Notes: generated by a model from the sequence alone, not told the origin. 64,000 nt of DNA from Sansalvadorimonas sp965243775 (GCA_965243775.1 CBDEWF010000083.1:1-64000); one strand, 5' to 3'; shown: positions 24,373-33,911, counted from the first letter of the stretch. Made by a program: numbers and translations.

Positions 24373-26409
24373 ATGCAATTCACCGAGCCGCCAGAAGAAC
24401 AAACAAGCCCGGCTGAGATAATAAAACGTAATGATCAGCGGGTAGAATTTGATCAAGAAAAGATCTACCAGGCCATTCTCAAAGCCGGCCTCGCCACAGG
24501 TGAATTTGACTTTGATAAAGCCACCGAACTCACACATAAAGTTATGAAACTGGCCAGCTACCGTTTCTGGGGCCAGAAGGCACCTACGGTGGAACAGGTT
24601 CAGGATATGGTGGAACAGGTACTGGCCGTCAGCGGTTATTTTGATACCGCCAAGGCCTACATTCTTTACCGTGAACGCCACAAGAATATCCGCGATACCC
24701 AAAAGACTTTGCTTGATGTTGAGTCATCCGTTGATGAGTATCTGAACCGTCTGGACTGGCGGGTAAAAGCCAATGCCAACCAGGGCTACTCCCTGGGCGG
24801 GATGATTCTGAATGTGTCCGGCAAGGTCACAGCCAACTACTGGCTGAACCATGTTTACGATGCAAGTATAGGCCGAGCCCACCGTGACGGTGACCTCCAT
24901 ATCCATGACCTGGATATGCTGTCCGGTTACTGTGCCGGCTGGTCCCTGCGCACCCTTCTGCACGAAGGCTTTAATGGTGTGCCGGGCAAGGTGGAGTCAG
25001 CACCTCCCAGGCACCTGAGCAGTGCCGTGGCCCAGATGGTTAATTTTCTGGGAACCCTGCAGAATGAGTGGGCCGGTGCCCAGGCCTTCAGCTCCTTTGA
25101 TACCTACCTGGCACCCTATGTGCGGATTGACAAGCTGAACTATAAGCAGGTCAAACAGCATATTCAGGAGTTTATCTATAACCTGAATGTACCTTCCCGC
25201 TGGGGAACCCAGACACCTTTTACCAATGTCACTATGGACTGGGTCTGCCCAGAAGACCTGCGGGAGCAGATTCCGGTGATCGGCGGAGAGGAGATGCCGT
25301 TTGCCTACGGCAATCTTCAGGAAGAGATGGATATGATCAACCGGGCCTATATCGAAGTGATGATGGCCGGTGATGCCAGAGGGCGAGTGTTTACTTTCCC
25401 GATTCCAACCTACAACATCACTCCAGACTTTAACTGGAATACACCCAATGCTGACCTGCTGTTTGAAATGACAGCCAAGTATGGGCTGCCCTATTTCCAG
25501 AACTTTTTGAACTCCGAGCTGACACCAAACATGGTACGTTCCATGTGCTGCCGTCTGCAGCTGGATCTGCGTGAGCTGCTAAAGCGGGGCAATGGCCTGT
25601 TTGGTTCTGCAGAACAGACCGGCTCTCTGGGTGTGGTTACTATCAACTGCGCCCGTCTTGGTCATCTGTATCAGGGTAACCGGGAAGATCTGTATGCCCG
25701 TCTTGATGAACTTCTGGAGATGGCCAAAGAGAGTCTGGAAGTGAAGCGCAAAGTGATCCAGCGCTATATGGACAGCGGGCTGTTTCCCTATACCAAACGT
25801 TACCTGGGAACTTTGCGCAACCACTTTTCCACCATTGGAGTCAATGGCATTAACGAGATGGTGCGTAACTTCTCAGGGGATGCCCATGACCTGACGACCA
25901 GCAAGGGCCATAAACTGGCGATAGAGTTTCTTGATCATATCCGCGCCCGGATGGTGGAGTTTCAGGAAGAGACCGGGCACCTCTTCAATCTGGAAGCAAC
26001 CCCGGCAGAAGGAACCACTTACCGTCTGGCGAAAGAAGATCGCAAGCGTTTTCCAGATATTATCCAGGCTGGCACTATCGAACAGCCTTACTACACCAAC
26101 TCTTCCCAGCTGCCAGTGGGTTATACCGATGATCCGTTTGAAGCACTGGAGAGACAAGATGAACTGCAGTGCAAATACACTGGCGGTACAGTTCTGCATC
26201 TTTATATGGCAGAGCAGATCTCCTCGGTGGAAGCCTGCAAAAAACTGGTGAAACGGACTCTCAGTAACTTCCGGCTGCCATATATTACTGTGACCCCAAC
26301 CTTCTCAATCTGTCCGAAGCATGGCTATCTGGCAGGGGAACACCCTTTCTGCCCAAAATGTGATCAGGAACTGATTGCGAAAAAAATGAACGAGCAGGCC
26401 TGCGCTTAG
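24373..26409 (+). CDS. nrdD: Anaerobic ribonucleoside-triphosphate reductase, large part lacking the glycyl-radical domain
   Basis: This product of 678 aa makes deoxyribonucleotides without oxygen. An N-terminal ATP-cone (IKRNDQRVEFDQEKIYQAIL) gives allosteric control. The ten-stranded barrel carries class III blocks such as LHIHDLDMLSGYCAGWSL, NVTMDWVCPEDL and SLGVVTINCARLGHL. A C-terminal zinc site reads ICPKHGYLAGEHPFCPKC. The reading frame stops soon after it, and the glycyl-radical loop expected next is encoded by the following small gene. ATG 24373 is preferred over 24313, which overlaps the FNR box region. NrdG follows downstream. Confidence 0.9.
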   Translation: MQFTEPPEEQTSPAEIIKRNDQRVEFDQEKIYQAILKAGLATGEFDFDKATELTHKVMKLASYRFWGQKAPTVEQVQDMVEQVLAVSGYFDTAKAYILYRERHKNIRDTQKTLLDVESSVDEYLNRLDWRVKANANQGYSLGGMILNVSGKVTANYWLNHVYDASIGRAHRDGDLHIHDLDMLSGYCAGWSLRTLLHEGFNGVPGKVESAPPRHLSSAVAQMVNFLGTLQNEWAGAQAFSSFDTYLAPYVRIDKLNYKQVKQHIQEFIYNLNVPSRWGTQTPFTNVTMDWVCPEDLREQIPVIGGEEMPFAYGNLQEEMDMINRAYIEVMMAGDARGRVFTFPIPTYNITPDFNWNTPNADLLFEMTAKYGLPYFQNFLNSELTPNMVRSMCCRLQLDLRELLKRGNGLFGSAEQTGSLGVVTINCARLGHLYQGNREDLYARLDELLEMAKESLEVKRKVIQRYMDSGLFPYTKRYLGTLRNHFSTIGVNGINEMVRNFSGDAHDLTTSKGHKLAIEFLDHIRARMVEFQEETGHLFNLEATPAEGTTYRLAKEDRKRFPDIIQAGTIEQPYYTNSSQLPVGYTDDPFEALERQDELQCKYTGGTVLHLYMAEQISSVEACKKLVKRTLSNFRLPYITVTPTFSICPKHGYLAGEHPFCPKCDQELIAKKMNEQACA

Positions 26410-26464
26410 AGCCTGTTCACAAACGCAGACCCAAATAATTACAACATATAAAAAGGAGTAGAAG

Positions 26465-26695
26465 ATGCAGGATCATGAACAGAATATTCATCTTGACGAT
26501 ACAGAACGCCAGCCCTGTGAAGTCTGGACCCGGGTTATGGGTTATCACCGCCCTGTGGCTGCATTCAACCCCGGAAAGCAACAGGAACAGAGAGAACGCA
26601 AACACTTTTTAGAAGCAGGAAGAATAGAAGCAGGTGTAGAAACAGCTGCAGAATCAACCCGGGTCCCCCCTGTGACCACTAATGGCAACTGCTGA
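26465..26695 (+). CDS. Stand-alone glycyl-radical domain of anaerobic ribonucleotide reductase
   Basis: This 76-aa protein contains CEVWTRVMGYHRPVAAFNPG followed by KQQEQRERKHF, which is the C-terminal glycyl-radical loop of NrdD. Gly26 in RVMGY would carry the radical. It has its own ribosome site (AAAAAGGAG, 7 nt before ATG 26465) and lies 55 bp after the NrdD stop, so it is a separate gene rather than a simple frameshift. It should dock into NrdD and be activated by NrdG, encoded next with a 14-bp overlap. The tail after residue 45 is variable and seems dispensable. Confidence 0.8.
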   Translation: MQDHEQNIHLDDTERQPCEVWTRVMGYHRPVAAFNPGKQQEQRERKHFLEAGRIEAGVETAAESTRVPPVTTNGNC

Positions 26696-27404
26696 CATAT
26701 TATCTATGCCGACAGAACCGCTGCGTATCGGCGGGCTGGTTCCCATGACCACCATTGATTTCCCTGATCACCTGTCGGCTGTTGTCTTTACCCGGGGATG
26801 TAACCTGCGTTGCCAGTACTGCTATAACACAGACTTACTGCCGACATCATCCCGTGCCGGAGACATGTCATGGCAGGAGGTACTGAGCTTCCTGAACCGG
26901 CGGCAAGGGCTTCTTGATGCTGTGGTCTTCAGCGGTGGAGAACCTCTTCTTCAACGTGAACTTGGCGATGCAATGAGGGATGTTAACGGTTTGGGTTACA
27001 AGGTAGGCCTGCATACAGCGGGTCAGGTTCCTGAAAGGTTGAACAGTGTTCTGCCCCACCTGGACTGGGTAGGACTGGACATCAAGGGACTACCGGATGA
27101 CTATCCAGCGATTACCGGAACCAGTACCGGTGACAAGTGCTGGAAGAGCCTGGATATTATCCTTGAGTCTGGAATACCCTACGAGGTACGTACGACTGTG
27201 CACTGGGGGTTGATAAAGCCGGAAAGGTTTTCCGCCCTGGTTGAACAACTGCAGAAGAAAGGGGTGCAGCATTTTTCCGTGCAGCGTTGTCGAATAAAAA
27301 ACTGTTATAACAGCGAACTGCAGGAATCTTATCTTGCTCCTGGTCTGGAAGAAGGTCTGTTGAAGCTGGTCTCTGAAAAGTTTGGCTCGTCCCTGTACAG
27401 GTAA
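26682..27404 (+). CDS. nrdG: Anaerobic ribonucleotide reductase activating protein (radical SAM)
   Basis: The 240-aa radical-SAM enzyme has the cluster motif in FTRGCNLRCQYCYNTDL (CxxxCxxC), the GGE SAM-binding motif in VVFSGGEPLLQ and a complete barrel. It reduces SAM to form the glycyl radical on the reductase. In sequence it is closer to the longer pyruvate-formate-lyase-activase-like NrdG of pseudomonads than to the short E. coli protein; this is from memory of family lengths. Its start overlaps the small glycyl-radical ORF, so the three genes form an operon. ATG 26706 is an alternative start. Confidence 0.9.
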   Translation: MATADILSMPTEPLRIGGLVPMTTIDFPDHLSAVVFTRGCNLRCQYCYNTDLLPTSSRAGDMSWQEVLSFLNRRQGLLDAVVFSGGEPLLQRELGDAMRDVNGLGYKVGLHTAGQVPERLNSVLPHLDWVGLDIKGLPDDYPAITGTSTGDKCWKSLDIILESGIPYEVRTTVHWGLIKPERFSALVEQLQKKGVQHFSVQRCRIKNCYNSELQESYLAPGLEEGLLKLVSEKFGSSLYR

Positions 27405-27414
27405 ATTCTCATAA

Positions 27415-27747
27415 TCAGGCCGCAGCCGGGGGCCGGGCCAGGGTTTCCATACTAGTCAAACCTTCTTGCTTCAGGCAGGCGCTGAGCACGGCAAACATAT
27501 TCTGGGAACGGGCATTGCCACCACTGCTGAGCATACGGCGCAGGCTGGGTACCTGCAGGCCGAGCTCTTCGGCAATGGTTTTGAAGGAGCTGGTAGCGTT
27601 GAGGTAATCCCGCAGCAGGATATTGCCGGTTTTCACATCACCTTCGATGATATAGGTTTCTACAGCCTCACGGAGCATCTCTGCGCGATACTCCTTATCT
27701 TTGGCCAGCTCCATAACGGTGTCTTTGAATTCTCTGGTCAGAGGCAT
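27415..27747 (-). CDS. HTH antitoxin of a RelE-like module
   Basis: This 110-aa protein starts MPLTREFKDTVMELAKDKEY after a good ribosome site (GGAGAGGAAA). A longer frame to 27825 would translate the attC and is rejected. The helical N-terminal part should contact the toxin. The HTH (FKTIAEELGLQVPSLRRMLS) resembles antidote proteins paired with HigB/RelE killers. The presumed partner, at 27863-28300 on the same strand, is separated by 115 bp containing an attC site, which is unusual for such pairs. Confidence 0.7.
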   Translation of the reverse strand: MPLTREFKDTVMELAKDKEYRAEMLREAVETYIIEGDVKTGNILLRDYLNATSSFKTIAEELGLQVPSLRRMLSSGGNARSQNMFAVLSACLKQEGLTSMETLARPPAAA

Positions 27748-27780
27748 TTTCCTCTCCGATATTAACTTCAAATAAACAAC

Positions 27781-27833
27781 ATTAACGCCTGAATCAGGTG
27801 CGCCGCAGGCAGAACCTGGATTCACTTGTTAGT
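27781..27833 (-). other. Isolated attC-like site between toxin and antitoxin genes
   Basis: On the minus strand the site reads CTAACAAGTGAATCCAGG ... CCTGATTCAGGCGTTAATG. It has paired arms, one extra-helical G in one arm and the conserved TAACAAG and GCGTTA ends found in the array at 281-16598. It lies 11 kb from the nearest array site and in opposite orientation. It is probably a cassette inserted or left outside the main array. Confidence 0.65.
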
Positions 27834-27862
27834 ACTACTCTGTTTTTACACTTGGGTTTATC

Positions 27863-28300
27863 TTATTTTCCAGACGTTGTAGTGCTGGCTGATTCCGTCT
27901 TACTCCTGTTTTTATAATCTGCATAATACTTATGGGCTCTGTCGATATCCTTTTGCTGGGTGGACTTGTCACCACCACAAAACAGAATAATCAGCATGTC
28001 GCCGCCGATAGCGTAATAAATCCGGTAGCCAGAACCAAAATCAATTTTATGCTCACTGACACCCTGCCCCACCTTACTGTTACTGAAGTTTCCTGCCCTC
28101 AGCTGAGCCACACCTTTGGTGATTTTCACAGCAGCTCGCCCTTTCAGGGTTTTCACCCAGTCAGCAAAGGGGTGCCAACCATCACAAGTTTCGTATTCCT
28201 GAGCAATATGCTCAATCGCAGACTTCACTTCAACACATTCCTTATCTGTATATGATAACACATATGTTATTAAATTCAATTCGAGAAGGTAAATAGTCAA
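27863..28300 (-). CDS. RelE/HigB-like toxin
   Basis: The 145-aa protein ends in a typical killer domain: FADWVKTLKGRAAVKITKGV, QGVSEHKIDFGSGYRIYYAI and LIILFCGGDKSTQQKDIDRA. These blocks align by eye with the 414-713 toxin (GYRIYF, LLCGGDKSSQ). About 40 extra N-terminal residues precede the domain, so the true start may be internal. The domain would act as an mRNA interferase. The gene ends shortly before the isolated attC, so it has the layout of a cassette gene. The antitoxin follows beyond that site. Confidence 0.75.
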   Translation of the reverse strand: MTIYLLELNLITYVLSYTDKECVEVKSAIEHIAQEYETCDGWHPFADWVKTLKGRAAVKITKGVAQLRAGNFSNSKVGQGVSEHKIDFGSGYRIYYAIGGDMLIILFCGGDKSTQQKDIDRAHKYYADYKNRSKTESASTTTSGK

Positions 28301-28312
28301 GCGTTTCCCCTC

Positions 28313-28747
28313 TCAACCGGCTTTTATCATCTCTTCCACTTCCCTTACCCCGTAGCGGATAAACCAGTCCTGCAAGGTGAGAACCCGGTCAATAAATTCT
28401 TCATCTCCCAGCAAATCAGCTTCTTCCGTAGCTGATCCAGAGTGGCCAAAAGATGCTCTGGTCTGTAGAGCGCCAGGGGTTTATACAGCTGCCCCAGCAT
28501 AGCCAGTGTTGTTTCCGGTTTCATGATCACGGCTTTTTCTGCCCAGACAAACACTCCGTCAATATCCCGGTAGTGTTTGATGGGTACGGTGTCTAAACCT
28601 TTTCACCAGGGTTTCTGGAACAAGGGAAGCTTTCTCAGGCTTATCAATAAGTCGGATTTCGACAGGAGTGTCATCCCTGCCACTCAGCCTGGGTTTGGAA
28701 CAGTACGCATACAAACCCGGGAGACTGCTTAATACACCAATTCCCAC
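28313..28747 (-). pseudogene. Frameshifted gene of unknown function
   Basis: Three reading frames join into one protein-like sequence of about 145 aa. The first piece is MGIGVLSSLPGLYAYCSKPR ... LVPETLVKR. The second is LDTVPIKHYRDIDGVFVWAE ... LLATLDQLRKK. The third is ADLLGDEEFIDRVLTLQDWF ... EMIKAG, ending at 28313. The shifts are near 28595 and 28418. I do not recognise the family; the distribution of helices recalls small regulators of toxin systems, but that is only an impression. It could also reflect sequencing errors. Confidence 0.45.
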
Positions 28748-28876
28748 AACCTGCCCAAGCGCCGTATAATGAAGGATTAGAATTTTCCAACCCGTCTGTA
28801 CTTACAATCTTTTCGCCACTATTTGGCCAATTAAGTGCTGTAATTCGGGCTCCTGAGTCGGAGACGTCGTCCCCTT

Positions 28877-30943
28877 ATGTCTGAACAGAACACAACCGAG
28901 CGCAAGATTCTTGTCACCAGTGCCCTGCCCTATGCCAACGGGCCTCTGCATATGGGTCATCTGGTAGAATATATCCAGACCGATATCTGGAGCCGGTTCC
29001 AGAAGATGCGCGGCCACAAGTGCACCTACGTCTGCGCCGACGACGCCCACGGTACTGCCATCAGCCTGCATGCCGAAAAGCAGGGTGTTACTCCGGAAGA
29101 GTCTGTTGCCCGTATCAATAAAGAGCGCATTGCCGACTTCGGTGATTTCCATGTGCAGTTTGATAACTATCATTCCACACACAGTGAAGAGAACCGTGAG
29201 CTGTCCTCTTCCATCTACCTGGCTCTGAAAGAAAAAAGTCATATCGCCAGCCGCACCATCACTCAGGCTTTCGACCCTGAAAAGCAGATGTTCCTGGCTG
29301 ACCGCTACATCAAAGGCACCTGCCCCAAGTGTGGCGCTGCTGACCAGTACGGTGATAACTGTGAAGTCTGCTCTGCGACCTACAGCCCGACTGATCTGAA
29401 GAACCCTTACTCCACCATCTCCGGTGCCACTCCGGTTGATAAGGATTCCGAACACTTCTTCTTTAAGCTGACCGACTTTGAACAGTTCCTGAAAGGGTGG
29501 ACCCGTTCCGGTACCATTAAAGACGAGACCGCTAACAAGCTGGCCGAATGGCTGGACTCCGGCCTGCAGGACTGGGATATCTCCCGCGATGCACCTTACT
29601 TCGGTTTCGAGATTCCCGGTGAGCCCGGCAAGTTCTTCTATGTCTGGCTGGACGCACCTATCGGCTACATGGCTTCCTTCAAGAACCTGTGTGACCGTAC
29701 CGAAGGTCTGGAGTTTGACGAGTACTGGAACAAGGATTCCGAGTGCGAAGTGCACCACTTTATCGGTAAAGATATTGTGAACTTCCACTGCCTGTTCTGG
29801 CCTGCCATGCTGACTGGTGCCGGTTACCGCACGCCGACCAAGGTGAGCGTTCACGGTTACCTGACCATCAATGGCGAGAAGATGTCCAAGTCTCGCGGCA
29901 CCTTTATTACTGCCCGTACTTACCTGGATCATCTAAACCCTGAGTACCTGCGTTACTACTACGCGGCCAAGCTTTCCAGCCGGGTCGATGATCTGGATCT
30001 GAACACAGATGACTTTATCCAGCGCGTCAACAGTGACCTGGTAGGTAAGGTTGTTAATATCGCCAGCCGTAATGCCGGCTTTATTGCCAAGCGTTTCGGC
30101 GGCCAGCTGTCCGGCACTGACTGTGCGCCTGAGCTGACCAAGGCTTATAGGGAAGCGTCTGAAACCATCGCCCAGTACTATGAAGACCGTGAATTCGGTA
30201 AGGCGATGCGTGAAATCATGGCTCTGGCCGACAAGGCCAATGCCTGGATCGACGAAGTAAAGCCTTGGGTTGTTGCTAAAGAAGAAGGCAAGAATCAGGA
30301 GCTGCACGATATCTGCTCCACCGGTATCAACCTGTTCCGTCTGCTGACCATCTACCTGAAGCCGGTTCTGCCAGCTATGGCGGAAAAAGCGGCTGCATTC
30401 CTGAATGTCGACACTCTGAGCTGGACAGACAGCCAGTCCCTGCTGTTCAATCACGGTATCAACAAGTTCAAGCCTCTGATGACCCGTGTGGAACAGGCCA
30501 AGGTGGATAGCATGATGGATGATGCCAGGAAGCTGCTGGAGTCAATGACTGCTGAAGCAGCAAAGAAAGATGACTCTGTAGAAGTCAGCGAAATCACTAA
30601 AGACCCTATTGCTGACGAGATTGAGTTCGACAGTTTTGCCAAGGTTGACCTGCGTATCGCCAGGATCGTAAACGCTGAGCATGTTGAAGGTGCTGCCAAG
30701 CTGCTGCGTCTGACTCTGGACATTGGCGAAGAGACTACCCGCAATATCTTTGCAGGTATCAAGTCTGCTTACGCACCTGAAGCCCTGATCGGCAAGCACA
30801 CCGTGATGGTTGCCAACCTCAAGCCTCGCAAGATGAAGTTCGGCATGAGCGAAGGCATGGTTCTGGCTGCTGGCCCTGGTGGTTCTGACCTTTGGATTCT
30901 GGAACCTCATGAAGGTGCCAAGCCTGGTATGCGGGTGATGTAA
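28877..30943 (+). CDS. metG: Methionyl-tRNA synthetase
   Basis: The 688-aa enzyme charges tRNA-Met. The class I motifs are NGPLHMGHL (HIGH) near residue 22 and KMSKSRGTF (KMSKS) near residue 335. A zinc-binding knuckle CPKCGAADQYGDNCEVC lies at about 146-162. The C-terminal domain (SFAKVDLRIARIVNAEHVEG) is the tRNA-binding/dimerisation unit found in long bacterial MetG. Length matches gammaproteobacterial MetG. It stands alone, with a short hairpin after its stop. Confidence 0.98.
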   Translation: MSEQNTTERKILVTSALPYANGPLHMGHLVEYIQTDIWSRFQKMRGHKCTYVCADDAHGTAISLHAEKQGVTPEESVARINKERIADFGDFHVQFDNYHSTHSEENRELSSSIYLALKEKSHIASRTITQAFDPEKQMFLADRYIKGTCPKCGAADQYGDNCEVCSATYSPTDLKNPYSTISGATPVDKDSEHFFFKLTDFEQFLKGWTRSGTIKDETANKLAEWLDSGLQDWDISRDAPYFGFEIPGEPGKFFYVWLDAPIGYMASFKNLCDRTEGLEFDEYWNKDSECEVHHFIGKDIVNFHCLFWPAMLTGAGYRTPTKVSVHGYLTINGEKMSKSRGTFITARTYLDHLNPEYLRYYYAAKLSSRVDDLDLNTDDFIQRVNSDLVGKVVNIASRNAGFIAKRFGGQLSGTDCAPELTKAYREASETIAQYYEDREFGKAMREIMALADKANAWIDEVKPWVVAKEEGKNQELHDICSTGINLFRLLTIYLKPVLPAMAEKAAAFLNVDTLSWTDSQSLLFNHGINKFKPLMTRVEQAKVDSMMDDARKLLESMTAEAAKKDDSVEVSEITKDPIADEIEFDSFAKVDLRIARIVNAEHVEGAAKLLRLTLDIGEETTRNIFAGIKSAYAPEALIGKHTVMVANLKPRKMKFGMSEGMVLAAGPGGSDLWILEPHEGAKPGMRVM

Positions 30944-30973
30944 CCCTTAATCACCTCTGTACATCCACTACAA

Positions 30974-30991
30974 ACCCGGTATCTGCCGGGT
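30974..30991 (+). terminator. Probable terminator after metG
   Basis: A hairpin ACCCGG-6 nt-CCGGGT is followed by CTGTTGTATTTG, 31 bp after the metG stop. The T-tract is weak, so efficiency is uncertain. It also separates metG from the convergent 923-aa gene. Confidence 0.5.
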
Positions 30992-31026
30992 CTGTTGTAT
31001 TTGATATAGTTTGATATAAAAGGTCT

Positions 31027-33798
31027 CTAAACCGATGGGGTGGGAGTCATATAGTTACCTTGCAGATAATCAGCCAGTTCTGGCCCAGTGGGAAGGAAAT
31101 TTCTTATCATATCGTTCACCTTCTTAGGCCAACGATCTGGTTTCACCAGTCCCCCAGCGTAGACCTGAGCCAAGCCTGCGTGATTGACAAAATTGTCCTC
31201 TATAAATTCACTATTTATCTGCCCTTGACGGAGTATTTTGAGATACTTGTCAAAAACGGCATCAACGATCTTCTGAACCTCTTGGACGATTTTTTCATCG
31301 CCTGATGTCAGAGGGGGAGCGGACGGAATTTCCCGGGGGCGTTCATTGTCCTTAAACTGTTGGCCTGTCTGAGCTTCCAAGAGGCACTCGTCTCCTAATT
31401 TTTCTTTAACCCTTTTACCAATGCTTCGGTCAAGGCCCTGAAGGAGCGCCTGGGCGCATTGATCCAGCATGACCTCCTTCATGCGCTGTTTCCAACTATC
31501 TTTAAAATACTGAGGCGCCCCTGACCTCTCCATACGCGCCCGTAAGGCCAGCATAACCCGGGGATCATCGATCATCCCCAGGTCTGTGTAAAAGTCCTCA
31601 GCTGAACCCAGTCGAACCTCCATCGCCTGATGGTAGGGCCGAGAGTGGGCACCAATTCCTGTCATAAGATCGGATGTTCGGGGTTGCCCTCTTAAAGAAC
31701 CCCGCTCCTTCAGGTAAGAAGGAACGGGGGGGTAGACAGAAGGGGATGGTCTTGGTTCGCGTGTGTAGTTTCCCTGGTCCTCTGGGGTGTCCCGTACATC
31801 TGTATAGTCACGCATTACTGTATCATTGAGTTTGCAAAGGCGGGGGCGCAGGCTTTTGATGAGTGTTTTCGCCAGGTGTTGCTCATAGGTTTGCTGGAAT
31901 TGCTCTTTATTCACCAGCCCGGCTTTGACGTAAGATAGCCCTGCGATCCACCTTTCCCGCGCAGAGATTGTTAAAGCCGCACCCTTTTCTCCATACATTC
32001 GTTCCAGCTGTTTATCAACCTTGCTGACCAATTCTTTGGCATGGGTTTGAATGGTGTTTTGGCAACCCTCCATCTGCTCCCTCATTTTTTCGGGGAGGAA
32101 GAACATAACATCTGCCTGTTTGTTATAATCATCCAGATCCTTTTGTGCAGCCGCAATCGCGTCGAGATCGCTCTGCCAGGCTTTCTGTATCTCTTCGTTT
32201 TCTTTGTTACTGGCCATCTCTTCCGATTGCAGGGTATGCAGCATCTCATTCAGCTGGGAGAAATACCTGACTGACATATGGCTGGCTATATCTGAACGTG
32301 CTGGCGGAGTGACATCTTCAACCAGTTCGGGTGGAAGGGATCCTCTGGCACCATCACCAGGAATCACAGCCTCTTGATCTTCAAAATGCACATGTTGGCC
32401 GGCATGTTTTTGCAGGCGAGGTCGTTGTAAAGCCGCCGGCGCCGGCTCTATGTCCCTTGGTTTGGCTGTATCCTGAAAGTGAGTGAGCCCCAGCTTTTGA
32501 GCCACAGCCAGGAAATCCTTTTGCAGGGCTGCCCCCAGGCTCCAGATCACCATGTTGGGGGTCTCGCCATCTTCCGCGAGCAGGATATCCATGGTGATCA
32601 ATGTATTCAGAAGGCTGTCCGGCTCGTCCTGTGCCTGTGCCAGAATACAGTTGTCCAGACCGGCTACTGGTGTTGCATGACCAGCAATGGCCATAAGGCG
32701 GCTGAAGCGAAGATAATCCGGTTCGGCGGTATTGATATCGAGCCCGGCCCGGGCTTTCAGCTGGGCACCGAACTGCTGATAAAGTTTTTCATTAATCAAT
32801 GAGTCCAGTTTGCTGACAGCATCAAAGTAGTTATCTTCCGGTGTGTCATGCACCAGCTTATGGCGGAATATCAACAGTACCAGAATTGCATCACGGTCAT
32901 TTTCTACCTGTTTGAACACAGCTTCGGGGTCTTCTGGTGTCAGGGTTTCTGCAATCTGGAAACTGTTCATAAACCCGGAAAACAGCCGCTCGATGTCTTC
33001 GGGATTGGTCATTGTCTTCGAGGTTTGTTTGATGGCGGCGGCTATCTTTTGGGCATTCAGCACACAGGGAAACTGCTCCAGCCATTTATTGAGTGCAGTG
33101 TTGAAGTTTGCATCATCCTGCCAGTTCTGGGAGTGGAGAGAACCCTGTTCGTGGAGTTTCCGGATCCTGACGCTGAGTGCTTGCCAGGCCTGTTTCCTGG
33201 CTTTCAGGTTATCTTCAACCAATTTTTTCTGAACAAGTGAGGGTATTAGAGAGTCCAGTGAAAAAAAGGCATCATTATCACTGTCAGTATCTTCCTCGTC
33301 AGTTGAACTTATCAGTGATTCTTCTGTTATCCCGGCCCGGCTGGTTTCGGTATCATCGCCTGCTGGCTGCTGGCGATATTGTTGTGCAGCTCCAAGAAAG
33401 CCTGGGCCCAGAGCGGCTTCTACATCGATTTTGGCAAGATGGGCTGGAAGGGCTAAATCCTGGAAAAAGTCATTTTCTTCCTCGTCAACAGGCTCTCTCA
33501 GTTCTGTCAATGCCTGTTCGACCAGACTCTCGCGTACGGTCATAAAGACCAGTGACTGTTCCACATTCTCAGTATCACCGTCCTGCTGCATTGGTAATGC
33601 AGGAGCGTAACCAACAGCAAACTGGTTCAGAGATCTGGACATTCTCAGGTCGTTTTCACTGGGTTTTCCCTGTTTCAGCCGTCGTTTCACATCCTGCTGG
33701 CGAATGGAACCATGCAGGGTTTCAACAGGCTTTTCTTCTGTATCGGAATAATGAATCCCTGCAGGCAGGGAAGAAGTGCGAAAGATTTTTGAATCCAT
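31027..33798 (-). CDS. Large helical protein of unknown function (923 aa)
   Basis: The N-terminus has no signal peptide (MDSKIFRTSSLPAGIHYSDT). An acidic linker near residues 165-178 (SSTDEEDTDSDNDAFFSLDS) precedes a mostly helical body. Residues around 510-600 look coiled-coil (AWQSDLDAIAAAQKDLDDYN and neighbours). A proline-rich stretch (PSPSVYPPVPSY) lies near 690. I recognise no catalytic motif or known domain. Size, composition and a position next to another large unknown suggest a lineage-specific cytosolic or injected protein; this is inference only. Confidence 0.7.
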   Translation of the reverse strand: MDSKIFRTSSLPAGIHYSDTEEKPVETLHGSIRQQDVKRRLKQGKPSENDLRMSRSLNQFAVGYAPALPMQQDGDTENVEQSLVFMTVRESLVEQALTELREPVDEEENDFFQDLALPAHLAKIDVEAALGPGFLGAAQQYRQQPAGDDTETSRAGITEESLISSTDEEDTDSDNDAFFSLDSLIPSLVQKKLVEDNLKARKQAWQALSVRIRKLHEQGSLHSQNWQDDANFNTALNKWLEQFPCVLNAQKIAAAIKQTSKTMTNPEDIERLFSGFMNSFQIAETLTPEDPEAVFKQVENDRDAILVLLIFRHKLVHDTPEDNYFDAVSKLDSLINEKLYQQFGAQLKARAGLDINTAEPDYLRFSRLMAIAGHATPVAGLDNCILAQAQDEPDSLLNTLITMDILLAEDGETPNMVIWSLGAALQKDFLAVAQKLGLTHFQDTAKPRDIEPAPAALQRPRLQKHAGQHVHFEDQEAVIPGDGARGSLPPELVEDVTPPARSDIASHMSVRYFSQLNEMLHTLQSEEMASNKENEEIQKAWQSDLDAIAAAQKDLDDYNKQADVMFFLPEKMREQMEGCQNTIQTHAKELVSKVDKQLERMYGEKGAALTISARERWIAGLSYVKAGLVNKEQFQQTYEQHLAKTLIKSLRPRLCKLNDTVMRDYTDVRDTPEDQGNYTREPRPSPSVYPPVPSYLKERGSLRGQPRTSDLMTGIGAHSRPYHQAMEVRLGSAEDFYTDLGMIDDPRVMLALRARMERSGAPQYFKDSWKQRMKEVMLDQCAQALLQGLDRSIGKRVKEKLGDECLLEAQTGQQFKDNERPREIPSAPPLTSGDEKIVQEVQKIVDAVFDKYLKILRQGQINSEFIEDNFVNHAGLAQVYAGGLVKPDRWPKKVNDMIRNFLPTGPELADYLQGNYMTPTPSV

Positions 33799-33911
33799 GG
33801 AAAGCTCCAGGTTGACAGTTTATTCTACTAATCATCGGCTTGGCTATTGCGATAATGAGTTCTGTGGCCTTGGAGCCCAGTGAGGCTGGTGATGAGATTT
33901 CTTGTTTCTTT

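Noticed and set aside
28802..29932. 376-codon minus-strand frame across metG
   Set aside because: It lies opposite a clear methionyl-tRNA synthetase gene; high-GC third positions leave this antisense frame open. No domain or ribosome site was found.
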